A program made the position numbers and the translations under genes. The notes under the pieces were generated by a model that worked only from the letters and a program-made list of their open reading frames with translations, was not told where the DNA came from and did not search any database. A DNA stretch of 13,808 nucleotides, from assembly GCA_025351525.1 (NCBI GenBank), contig JANXVV010000595.1, positions 1 to 13,808 of the forward strand, written 5' to 3'. The number at the start of each line of letters is the position of its first letter. Position 1 is the first letter of the stretch. Source of the DNA: Humisphaera sp. (lineage in GTDB: Bacteria > Planctomycetota > Phycisphaerae > Tepidisphaerales > Tepidisphaeraceae). Positions 5,500 through 13,035 of this stretch are shown piece after piece.

Positions 5500-8228
5500 A
5501 AGCGAGTCTTCTAAATTGGCCTCCGCGGCATCCGGGGCTTGCGGTTGCTTTCGCATTGATCGCCGCAGTTTTCGCCGCATGGAGCACCTCCCGATTGCGG
5601 CCGGACACTTCGCTGCAAAGTCTCTTTTCCCCGAATGATCCCGCGGCCAATGCGCTCAATCGCGTGCTGAATCATTTTCCCGCCGCTGAAGAAATGCTCA
5701 TCCTCGCGACCGCGGGAGGTGAGAAACCCCAGCCCGATCAGCTTCTCGCCTTCGCCGGGCGATTGAAAGAGCAGATCGCCGATGACCCGCAAGCCGCGAA
5801 ACTCGTAGGGGCAATTCACTATCGCGCCGATGCGGCCACTCGCAATTTTGTGACGAAGGTGATCATTCCCAATGGCATGTTCTATCTCAACGACGCTGAA
5901 TTCAAAGCCGCCCAGGTTCGATTGACGAAGCCGGAGATGGTCGAGCAATTCCATCGCAATGAAGCCATGCTCGCCGCGCCCGGGCCGGCGGCGGGAGCAC
6001 TCGCAAAAGCACTTTTGCAGGATCCGCTGCGACTTCACGAATTCATCGAGCGGCGGTTGATGGCGTCGCGGCCTTTCCCCACTTTTGAAAACAGCGATGC
6101 GTTTCTATCCGCCGATGGACGCAGCCTGCTCATCCGCATCTCCGGCGCGAAACCACCCGGCGACATTGAGTTTTGCAAACAGATCACCTCGAAAATTTCA
6201 ATGCTCGCGGAACGCGCGAACACCGAAAAATTGCAACTGGAATTTTCGGGCGCATATCCCATTGCCGCCCAAAGCGAGCGGTCGATTCGCGGCGACTCGA
6301 TCGCCAGCATCAACGGCTCCATCGCGTGCCTGGCCGGTCTGTTCATGATCACGTTTCGCCGATCGCTGCGTTTGATCGCCGTCACGTTCATTCCCGTGGG
6401 GCTCGGCGTGTTATACGGCTTTGGGGTTTACGCCCTTTTCAGCCGCAATGTCACGCCGTTGACGGGTGTGATCGGGGCGGTGCTGGCGGGCGTGGGGATC
6501 GATTATTCGGTGTTCTATCTCGTGCATTATCTGGAACGGCGGGCCACCGGCGCAAGCCCCGCTGACGCCGCCGAAGATACCATCCACACCATCGGCGGCG
6601 CGCTGATGGCGGCGTGGGTCACCAGCGTGGTCGGCTTCCTCGCGATTGTATTCGCCTCGGTTCGCGCGCTGCGGGATTTTTCAATCGTCGGCTCGCTGGG
6701 GCTGGCCGGCGCGTTGCTTGGAGCTGTTTTCATCCTACCTGCATTGCTCGTTTTGATGGATCGGTGGAGGTTGAAAATGCTCGACGTGGCATGGGCTTCC
6801 AGCCCATGTTGGCGGGCCTGTGTGCAGATAAACCTGTTTTCGCGATGTTTTTTAAAGCTTACGCCGCCAACACGGGCTGGAAGCCCGTGCCACGATGAAG
6901 TTGCAGGCAGAAGCCGCCTGTCCCCTTTTCGGGTTTCAATCCAGCCGTTGCTTGGCTGGATCGACCGACACGCTGTTTTTTGCATTCGTGCTTCGGTTGT
7001 GATTCTTCTGGCGATCATCCTCCGCCTTGCCATCGCCGGCCCCTGGCTGGGAATGGATTCCGATCCGACCGTATTGCACCCCCGACCCAATCCACCGCTC
7101 GATGCGCAAATCCATATCGCGCAGCGCATGGGCAGTGCGCCCGATTCGCTGATCGTGCATCTTCAAGGCGACTCGCCGGAAAAACTGCTGACGCTCGCCC
7201 ATCGCGTGGATGATCGCTTGTCCAGCCCTACTGCAAAAGATGCCGGCGTCGGCACCACGTTAGGCTTGGCTTCGCTACTTCCCGATCCCGCGATCGTTTC
7301 CGCGGGGCTCAAACGGGTCGGACCGGCGCTGGCCGATCGAGTCCTCACGGATTTCGACGCGGTCGTCGCGGACAGTTCATTCAACCCGAATGCGTATGAA
7401 CCGTACCGTCATTTTCTTCGGCTTCTGCTTACGCCCCTCGCCGCGCCGGGCATTGCCGCGCTGATGCCGTACACCCAGTTGGCCGAGACATTTCTGCCGC
7501 GCCAAACCGTTGAAGGTGTCGCTCCCACCGAAGCCATCACCCTCGTTTTCCTACGGCAGGCGCTCGACCAACGCACCGCCCGCGAAACCAGCATCACCAC
7601 TTTGCGATCCCTGCTGCGCGACCTTCCCGGCGCAACCCTCACCGGCATGGCGGTGCTCAGCCTCGACACGGAAACGACGCTCCATCGCGATCTGCCCCGA
7701 CTGATTCTGGCGGCGGTCGCCATTGTCGCCGGCTATCTGCTGCTGCACTTTCGATCCATCACGGATGCTCTGCTCGCGGTGTTGCCGACACTTTGCAGCC
7801 TGGCCTTTCTGCTGGCCATCGCAAAAGTTGCCGGCGCGAAAATGAATTTGGCGAACATCATTTCCATTCCACTCCTGATCGGGATCGACGTCGATTACGG
7901 CATTTTCCTCGTAAGCGTTGCGCGGCGGACCCGCACCCGTGCCGAACTGCTCGATCGCGCCGCCGCCAGCAGTCTGGCCGTCCTGGTGTGTGCGGCGGCG
8001 ACGTTCCTCGGGTTCGGTTCACTCGCCTTCACCTCCGTGCCGGCCATCCGATCGCTCGGCTGGGCCGTCGGCATCGGAGTGACCTCCTGCGCAGCCGCAT
8101 CCCTGTTTTTTCTGCTGCCGTTGTTGCTTTGGATGAAGGATCGGGCAGGGCCGAAAATCCCTCGCGCAATCCGATCAATGGTGGGCACGGTCAGCCTTTT
8201 GGCGATGGCGATGAAGGGAGTTTACTGA
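5496..8228 (+). CDS. MMPL/RND-family exporter
   Basis: This 910-residue inner-membrane protein has the two-repeat RND layout. TM1 is at about 14-30 and the first extracytoplasmic loop at 31-270. TM2-TM6 are at about 273-420, with the motif GVGIDYSVFYLVHYLERR (332-349). A cytoplasmic linker lies at 421-490, TM7 at about 493-515, and the second loop at 516-733. The last helices are at 735-880, with LIGIDVDYGIFLVSVARR (794-811). The paired GxDxDY-type motifs are the expected proton-relay features. Members exported with LolA-like partners carry aryl polyenes, hopanoids or other lipids, so the adjacent lipoprotein and chorismatase point to pigment export. A 110-bp repeat element is translated within the linker (residues 430-467). 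The ATG overlaps the preceding stop (ATGA). The second-half TMs and motifs look intact, so function is probably kept. Confidence 0.88.
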   Translation: MKASLLNWPPRHPGLAVAFALIAAVFAAWSTSRLRPDTSLQSLFSPNDPAANALNRVLNHFPAAEEMLILATAGGEKPQPDQLLAFAGRLKEQIADDPQAAKLVGAIHYRADAATRNFVTKVIIPNGMFYLNDAEFKAAQVRLTKPEMVEQFHRNEAMLAAPGPAAGALAKALLQDPLRLHEFIERRLMASRPFPTFENSDAFLSADGRSLLIRISGAKPPGDIEFCKQITSKISMLAERANTEKLQLEFSGAYPIAAQSERSIRGDSIASINGSIACLAGLFMITFRRSLRLIAVTFIPVGLGVLYGFGVYALFSRNVTPLTGVIGAVLAGVGIDYSVFYLVHYLERRATGASPADAAEDTIHTIGGALMAAWVTSVVGFLAIVFASVRALRDFSIVGSLGLAGALLGAVFILPALLVLMDRWRLKMLDVAWASSPCWRACVQINLFSRCFLKLTPPTRAGSPCHDEVAGRSRLSPFRVSIQPLLGWIDRHAVFCIRASVVILLAIILRLAIAGPWLGMDSDPTVLHPRPNPPLDAQIHIAQRMGSAPDSLIVHLQGDSPEKLLTLAHRVDDRLSSPTAKDAGVGTTLGLASLLPDPAIVSAGLKRVGPALADRVLTDFDAVVADSSFNPNAYEPYRHFLRLLLTPLAAPGIAALMPYTQLAETFLPRQTVEGVAPTEAITLVFLRQALDQRTARETSITTLRSLLRDLPGATLTGMAVLSLDTETTLHRDLPRLILAAVAIVAGYLLLHFRSITDALLAVLPTLCSLAFLLAIAKVAGAKMNLANIISIPLLIGIDVDYGIFLVSVARRTRTRAELLDRAAASSLAVLVCAAATFLGFGSLAFTSVPAIRSLGWAVGIGVTSCAAASLFFLLPLLLWMKDRAGPKIPRAIRSMVGTVSLLAMAMKGVY
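6785..6894. repeat. REPIN-like double-hairpin element, copy C (inside exporter gene)
   Basis: Inverted arms 6785-6815 and 6864-6894 (31 bp, two mismatches) flank a 48-bp spacer. The left hairpin is CATGGGCT-TCC-AGCCCATG (6790-6808). The right one is the CACGGGCT/AGCCCGTG form (6871-6889). Both bases of the pair changed in the left hairpin, so its internal pairing is preserved while pairing to the other arm is broken. Flanks match copy A (ACGTGG at the left, CCACGATGA at the right). It is read through in the exporter frame as DVAWASSPCWR ... TRAGSPCHDE. Confidence 0.87.
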
Positions 8229-8229
8229 A

Positions 8230-8997
8230 TTGAAATCCGCCCTGGTTCATGCGATCGAGTTTCACGGCGCCGTCATCGCCGGATTGTCGGCTCTCTCATA
8301 TGCCTCCATCTCCCCGACGAACAACTTGTGGGGTCCGCTGCATTGCCGGGGGAAAAGTGACGGCCCGCCGCGATATGCACTTACATTCGATGACGGGCCC
8401 ACGCGCGATTCCACGTCGGCCATCCTCGATATTCTCGGTGAACTGCGCGTTCGCGCGGCTTTTTTCGTGATCGGTGCCAACGCGCGCCGATGTCCCGATT
8501 TGCTGGTCCGCATGCACGCGGAGGGCCACATCGTCGCCAATCACACGCTGGATCACGCACATCTCTCGATGTTTCGCGGAAGCTGCTATTGGGAACGCCA
8601 GCTTCGCGAGACGGATCAGATCATCGGGCAAACCATCGGTGTGCGGCCGGGGATGTTCAGGCCACCGATGGGTGTGAAAACCGGTTTCATCATGGGGGCC
8701 GCCAGACGGCGCGGGCAGGCGGTGGTCACCTGGTCTCGCCGGGCGATGGATGGAATTGCGACGACGACGGACCACATTCTGAATCGACTGGTGCCGCACA
8801 CGGTGGCGGGAGACGTGCTGCTTTTGCACGATGGCGTCGAACCGCAAAGCCATCGCGATCCGTCGCACACGGTGGCGGCGATCAAGCCGCTGATTTTGCG
8901 GCTGCGCGATCGAGGGTTGGAGCCTGCACCGCTGGATGATTTTCTGAACTTGTCGGCGTACGCAAAGGCAACCACCGAAGCATCAGCGTCGTCGTAA
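8230..8997 (+). CDS. Polysaccharide deacetylase (NodB/CE4 domain)
   Basis: This 255-residue protein carries a CE4 NodB-homology domain of usual size. Motif 1 is LTFDDGP (51-57; Asp54 base, Asp55 metal ligand). Motif 2 is NHTLDH (104-109; metal ligands His105 and His109). Motif 3 is FRPPMG (143-148), motif 5 LLLHDG (197-202). Motif 4, usually near a conserved D-x-x-D-W, reads TWSRRAMDG and is unusual. CE4 enzymes remove N- or O-acetyl groups from glycans. A hydrophobic stretch at 13-28 could anchor it, but there is no clear cleaved signal. The TTG start is supported by GGGAG (8216-8220) and by a 1-nt gap from the exporter stop; no ATG occurs in frame near the N-terminus. The last 38 residues are encoded opposite the glycosyltransferase gene. 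Its role next to a pigment exporter is unclear. Confidence 0.85.
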   Translation: MKSALVHAIEFHGAVIAGLSALSYASISPTNNLWGPLHCRGKSDGPPRYALTFDDGPTRDSTSAILDILGELRVRAAFFVIGANARRCPDLLVRMHAEGHIVANHTLDHAHLSMFRGSCYWERQLRETDQIIGQTIGVRPGMFRPPMGVKTGFIMGAARRRGQAVVTWSRRAMDGIATTTDHILNRLVPHTVAGDVLLLHDGVEPQSHRDPSHTVAAIKPLILRLRDRGLEPAPLDDFLNLSAYAKATTEASASS

Positions 8998-10156
8998 AAT
9001 AAGTTGCAAAGCCGAACACGACACCCAGCACGATCCCACCGAGCGTCCATTCCAGAAGAACCGATCGAAGCAACTCGCGATACCCGACCAGGGTGGGATT
9101 AAAATGCCGGAGCGGCGGGAGTTTGCCGTGCATCATCCCATGGCCCAGTGCGATGGCGCCGGCGATCAGCAGGGGGCCGATCGGTGGGGTTGAAAACTGT
9201 GAACCGGCAACGGTCGCCAGTGGATTGAGCCTAAATCGGCGGGCGGCGAACAGGCTGAGGAGCGCCTGCACGCCGTACAACGGCAGGTTGGCGATGAAGA
9301 CCCCGACGGCCAGTCCCAGGGCCAGTCGCGATCGTTCGGCGGGATCGTTTCGCACCGCATCCCAGGCGCGCATGGGACTCACCCAATGAACGAATCGATG
9401 CCAAAGCGTCCCGGTATTTGCGGTGCCGGGATGCGGTGTCGGCCACGGGAGGGCGGAGCGAAACAGCAGTCGGATATGCATCTGCGCCGCCGCGAGAGAA
9501 TCCCTCCAGGGTTGGAAATGGCTGACCCGGCCTTCCGGTACATCGTATCGACAGCTCACTTCAACCTGCTCAATCGGAACGCCGGCCCAGGCCGCGCGGG
9601 TGAGGATTTCCGTCTCATATCCGTAACGGCCGGCGGAGCAGCGCAGTGTGCGCATCACCTCAAGCGGATAGACGCGAAAACCGCATTGACTGTCCGAGAC
9701 CTGCAAACCGCTTTCCATGAACACCGACAGGTTCGCCCAGAATCGACCATAGCGGCTAGCCTTCGGATAGTCCGGTGCATCGATATCGCGAGAGCCGATC
9801 ACGAATGCCGACGGTGCTTGCCGGGCCGCGCGCAATAGTTCGGGAATCTCGGCGGGATCCAACTGTCCATCCGTGTCGATGGTGATCGCATGGGTGAAGC
9901 CCCTTTCCACCGCACACGCAAACCCGCTGCACAGCGCCGCCGCCTTACCGCGATTGTGCGGATGAACCTTCACCTGATGATTCGCGGAGCCCGTCCAAAT
10001 TTTTAAAAGGGCAGCGGTGCCATCCGTGGAACCGTCGTCCACCACAATGATCTGCAACCCCACGTCATCCACGCGGCGAAGCACCTCCACTAAAGTTCGC
10101 GCGTTATTGAAAGTGGGTGCAATGACGACGGGATGAAAGCGATTCGCCTCGGGCAT
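8882..10156 (-). CDS. GT2 glycosyltransferase fused to DUF2062
   Basis: This 424-residue protein has an N-terminal GT-A domain of the DPM1-like GT2 family: VVIAPTFNN (10-18), VVDDGSTDGT (38-47), HNRGKAAAL (67-75), the DxD motif D94-T-D96, and SDSQCGFRVY (154-163). Residues about 255-395 form a DUF2062 membrane domain (helices around 278-300, 325-340 and 365-390). The pair occurs as a fusion or as neighbours in many Gram-negative genomes and in aryl-polyene clusters, where the enzyme is thought to glycosylate a lipid-linked product at the inner membrane; that role is inferred. The ATG directly abuts the protease stop codon (TAAATG), indicating one operon. Residues 387-424, beyond the last helix, are encoded antisense to the deacetylase 3' end and look like a non-conserved tail. 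Confidence 0.85.
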   Translation of the reverse strand: MPEANRFHPVVIAPTFNNARTLVEVLRRVDDVGLQIIVVDDGSTDGTAALLKIWTGSANHQVKVHPHNRGKAAALCSGFACAVERGFTHAITIDTDGQLDPAEIPELLRAARQAPSAFVIGSRDIDAPDYPKASRYGRFWANLSVFMESGLQVSDSQCGFRVYPLEVMRTLRCSAGRYGYETEILTRAAWAGVPIEQVEVSCRYDVPEGRVSHFQPWRDSLAAAQMHIRLLFRSALPWPTPHPGTANTGTLWHRFVHWVSPMRAWDAVRNDPAERSRLALGLAVGVFIANLPLYGVQALLSLFAARRFRLNPLATVAGSQFSTPPIGPLLIAGAIALGHGMMHGKLPPLRHFNPTLVGYRELLRSVLLEWTLGGIVLGVVFGFATYFTTTLMLRWLPLRTPTSSENHPAVQAPTLDRAAAKSAA

Positions 10157-12439
10157 TTAGAGCTGCGCACCATTCAATTCCAACCGGAGCATCAACAGCG
10201 CCGCTGACAACTGGGCGTCCACACTCAGAGGATCTTTCCGTGCCTTTAGCAACGGGGGTAGGGGCTTGCCATTTTCGGCATCGGCCTTGGTGTCCACCGC
10301 GCCGGGCTTCAACCCGTTTATCTCTTCATTGATCGCGTGCAGCACGTCGAGATCCTGGCGGGCATCAATGGCCGTCCGCATCTGCTCGGGGGTCATCTCC
10401 ACCGTCACATCCGGATCGACGCCCCATGTCGTCGAATTTTCCTCGCGATGGATGCACTTGCCCAACGGCAAGTAGTAATGGCTGGTCGTGAGTTTCAGAT
10501 AAGCCTTGCGATCCGTCAGCGGGAAGAGCATCTGCACGCTCCCCTTGCCGAACGTGCGCTCGCCGACGATCAGGGCTCGTTTGTCATCCTTCAGGCAACC
10601 GCTGACGATCTCACTGGCACTGGCGGAATATTGATTTGTCAGCACGACCAGCGGTAAATCGGTGGCACCCTGCCCATTGGCGCGGGCAACTGTCGGTGGA
10701 TTGCGCGTATCGCGATCGGCATGGGTGCTGACGATCACGCCCTTGTTGACGAATTTTTCGCAGACGTCGATGGCCGCCGTCAGAAGGCCGCCAGGGTTGT
10801 AGCGCAGATCAAGGATCAGCGCACGGCCTCCCTGGGCCTTGATCTCATCCACCGCTTTATTCAATTCCTCGCCGGTGGTTTTGGTGAAGTTCGTCAGACG
10901 GATGTACGCGATCTTCTGCTCGGGATCGATGATGTATTCCCAGCCGCCGCCCGGTCGATGGCTCCAACCTTTGATGCTGGCGACTTTGATCGTCTCGCGC
11001 TTCAAGACCATATCCTTGCTCGTGTGATCCTGTCTGCGAATGGTGAGCGTGACCATCGTGCCGGGCTGACCGGTGATATTTTTCACCGCCTGATTGATGC
11101 TGATGCCCTTGGCATTTTTGCCGTTGATGGCGGCGATCACGTCGCCGGCTTTCACACCCGCCTTATAAGCCGGGCTGTCTTCCAGCGGGCTGACGACTTT
11201 CAAGCTACCGTCTTCGTCGCTTTGAATCTGAATGCCCACGCCGCTGAATTCGCCCTGCGTGGCTTTGTTAAATTCATCCACTTCGTTCGGCCAGATCATG
11301 TTGCTGAACGGGTCGAGTTCCGCGAACGCCCCATCGGCGAATTCGCTGACCAGCACTTCTTCCGGCAGGTTGATCGTGTCGCTATTCGCAGCCAAAATCT
11401 GCGACAGCGTGCGGCGGATGTCAGCTTGCTCGTCCGTGCCGACCGACTCATTGGCGCGGGTCACAAATTCATCGATCTTGTCGATGAACGCTTTCTTCTT
11501 TCCCGCATCGCTCAAATTCACAAACGCTTTTTCCAAGCCCGCCGTCGTGGCGACCGCACGCAATCCGTTTAATCCACCGGCCAGCATATTGCGCAGCGGA
11601 ACCTCTCGATAATAATCGGAACGGGCGTCACCGAGGGCATCGCGCAGCATCCGCATCTGCACGCCGCGAAGGGACTCATGCCAGTCGATCTTGAAATTGT
11701 CGTTGGCATCCTCTTTGGCAGTCGGTTTTGTGGCGGCCACTTTTGTGGTCGGCTTCGTGGCCGGCAGCAGCACGCTGTCGACCTCTTCGCGATCCTTCAT
11801 TTCCGCTTCCTGCAAACCCTTAAGTGAATCCGGCGTGTACAGCGCCACCAGACGAATTCGCCGGGTCGCCAGTTTCAACTTGTCTTTCCATTCCGGGCTG
11901 GCCGGCTCGAGCGAACCGAGGGCCGAATAAATCCGCAGGCACTTCAGCCATTGCTCCTTGGCTTCGTATTCCTTCGCCAGTTCGATCGATTTATTGACGA
12001 TCTCATCGACCCATTCCAGATGACGGAACGAGGCCTTGTCATCCGCCAGCAAATACGCCGCGCGGGCGTAGTCGATGACATAGGCATTTTTATGAGCCTT
12101 AAGAAGTTTCTGGACTTCGTCGATTGCTTTTTCGTATTGTTTATGCCGTTCAGAAACGAAACCTTCGCGCTGGCTCTCGAACTGGTTGCTCCAGTTGGCC
12201 CAGCGTGCGATGGCCGGATCATTGCCAATCGTCGCCGCCTTCACAAGCAGTTCACGGGTCTTGCCGAATTTCCCGGCGCGGAGAGCCTTCATCGCCTCCA
12301 TTTTCAATTCATCCACCGAAGCCACCTGCGGCTCAGCATGGGCCTGAGACATCGCCCACGGCAAGAGGCCCGTGCCGACCCCCGCCCCACCGGCAGCCAC
12401 GGCCAGTGCCAGCACCCATCGATTCAGACGCTTCTTCAT
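10157..12439 (-). CDS. S41 C-terminal processing peptidase (CtpA/Tsp type)
   Basis: This 760-residue exported serine protease has a signal peptide at residues 1-35 (MKK, hydrophobic core, AHA cleavage). A helical, possibly TPR-like region covers 43-200, then a low-complexity Thr/Lys/Ala linker with a near-repeat (ATKPTTKVA / ATKPTAKED) at 227-245. The characteristic ELDPFSNMI is at 374-382 and the PDZ domain at about 396-470 (VVSPLEDSPAYKAGVKAGDVI). The S41 core includes RYNPGGLL (546-553), catalytic Ser607 in SASASEI and Lys632 in ERTFGKGS. The Ser-Lys spacing of 25 equals that of known Tsp/D1P enzymes. Such proteases trim C-termini or degrade damaged envelope proteins in the periplasm. AAGGA precedes the ATG. 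The roughly 390-residue N-terminal part is long for the family, and its partner specificity is unknown. Confidence 0.92.
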   Translation of the reverse strand: MKKRLNRWVLALAVAAGGAGVGTGLLPWAMSQAHAEPQVASVDELKMEAMKALRAGKFGKTRELLVKAATIGNDPAIARWANWSNQFESQREGFVSERHKQYEKAIDEVQKLLKAHKNAYVIDYARAAYLLADDKASFRHLEWVDEIVNKSIELAKEYEAKEQWLKCLRIYSALGSLEPASPEWKDKLKLATRRIRLVALYTPDSLKGLQEAEMKDREEVDSVLLPATKPTTKVAATKPTAKEDANDNFKIDWHESLRGVQMRMLRDALGDARSDYYREVPLRNMLAGGLNGLRAVATTAGLEKAFVNLSDAGKKKAFIDKIDEFVTRANESVGTDEQADIRRTLSQILAANSDTINLPEEVLVSEFADGAFAELDPFSNMIWPNEVDEFNKATQGEFSGVGIQIQSDEDGSLKVVSPLEDSPAYKAGVKAGDVIAAINGKNAKGISINQAVKNITGQPGTMVTLTIRRQDHTSKDMVLKRETIKVASIKGWSHRPGGGWEYIIDPEQKIAYIRLTNFTKTTGEELNKAVDEIKAQGGRALILDLRYNPGGLLTAAIDVCEKFVNKGVIVSTHADRDTRNPPTVARANGQGATDLPLVVLTNQYSASASEIVSGCLKDDKRALIVGERTFGKGSVQMLFPLTDRKAYLKLTTSHYYLPLGKCIHREENSTTWGVDPDVTVEMTPEQMRTAIDARQDLDVLHAINEEINGLKPGAVDTKADAENGKPLPPLLKARKDPLSVDAQLSAALLMLRLELNGAQL

Positions 12440-12519
12440 TGGAATCCTTTCAGCGGACTGGGAATCGTGTCGAAACTCCCGGACAAACAGTGTAGGACGC
12501 GAGAAAGCATTAGACAGCT

Positions 12520-12548
12520 ATCATACCCTAAAAGATGGTCTATGTTAT
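12520..12548 (-). promoter_or_regulatory. Candidate sigma70-type promoter for the protease operon
   Basis: On the minus strand a -10 TATGAT (12525-12520) lies 17 bp downstream of ATAACA (12548-12543; 4 of 6 matches to the -35 consensus). Initiation near 12513 would leave a leader of about 75 nt before the protease ATG at 12439. This is a visual match only. Confidence 0.4.
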
Positions 12549-12649
12549 CGAAGCGTGTCGAACGCGCCCAACTTCAGACGTTTTTTATTGCTGAAAGTTC
12601 ATTGGGCGAGTGACACGCGCCGCAGTGCTGAAATTTTCGGCGGCATTTC

Positions 12650-12837
12650 GTAGCATGGGCATCCTGCCGATGTTCGCGGTACTCCGCGATGTCGATCGGT
12701 ACTCCGGTCGACTCAAGCAAAAGCGAAGTGCTCTCCTACCGCTCGAACAAGAAAGATCGCTGCGCTCCGGCTGAGTTGACCGGAGTACCGGTCAACGCCG
12801 TAGAGTACCACGGCCATGGGCAGGATGCCCATGCTAC
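12650..12837. repeat. Composite 188-bp palindromic element
   Basis: Two 66-bp inverted arms (12650-12715 and 12772-12837; 11 mismatches) flank a 56-bp centre. Each arm contains three nested hairpins. The outer one has GTAG next to CATGGGCA-TCC-TGCC(G/C)ATG (12654-12672; mirror 12815-12833). A middle one reads CGCGG-TACT-CCGCG (12675-12688) in the left arm and a diverged GCCGT/ACGGC form (12797-12814) in the right. The inner one is GA(T/C)CGG-TACT-CCGGTC (12694-12709; mirror 12778-12793). The outer unit matches the GTRG-plus-hairpin pattern of copies A-C, and the inner ones match the ligase-internal element. Confidence 0.8.
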
Positions 12838-12924
12838 TATTATGCCATTGCTCTTGGAGATCGCCATCTGTCTGTTGTACCATGCGGCAGAATCATTTTC
12901 GTCGCACCCGCCGATGGAAAACCA

Positions 12925-12989
12925 GTGGCATGGGCGTCTCGCCCATGTTTTTTTGATTCGAAGAAACATGGGCGAGACGCCCATGCCAC
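12925..12989. repeat. Short REPIN-like element, perfect 26-bp inverted repeat
   Basis: Arms 12925-12950 and 12964-12989 are perfectly complementary with a 13-bp loop. Each arm is GTGG plus the mini-hairpin CATGGGCG-TCT-CGCCCATG (12929-12947), the same design as copies A-C with a changed base pair at the loop-closing position. Confidence 0.85.
12929..12954 (+). terminator. Terminator-like hairpin within the short element
   Basis: An 8-bp perfect stem CATGGGCG/CGCCCATG with a TCT loop is followed directly by seven T residues (12948-12954), which is the form of an intrinsic terminator on the + strand. No gene upstream on that strand needs one. It could block transcription entering argS from the left, or be a by-product of the repeat. 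Confidence 0.4.
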
Positions 12990-13035
12990 CTGATTCAAAA
13001 GACTGAATCCCTGAAAAATCCCTTCCCGAGGATCC

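Larger units (their letters stand above)
12440..13035. other. Divergent intergenic region between protease and argS
   Basis: No gene is supported in these roughly 600 bases. Bases 12440-12649 hold the protease leader and its candidate promoter. Bases 12650-12837 and 12925-12989 are palindromic elements. Bases 12838-12924 and 12990-13035 are unique sequence that must contain the argS promoter and ribosome-binding site (GAGGA at 13028-13032). Open frames crossing this region are made of repeat sequence and have no protein-like character. Confidence 0.6.

Noticed and set aside
1535..6894. The repeated hairpin units as a CRISPR array
   Set aside because: Copies are kilobases apart, are paired in inverted orientation, and have no regular repeat-spacer pattern or cas genes nearby.
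10721..11572. A 283-codon open frame on the + strand, antisense to the protease
   Set aside because: It lies wholly opposite a well-supported S41 protease, lacks recognisable motifs, and is the kind of shadow frame that GC-rich third positions produce.
12689..13006. Open frames of 80-105 codons across the protease-argS intergenic region
   Set aside because: They consist largely of palindromic repeat sequence, are similar on both strands and show no protein features.
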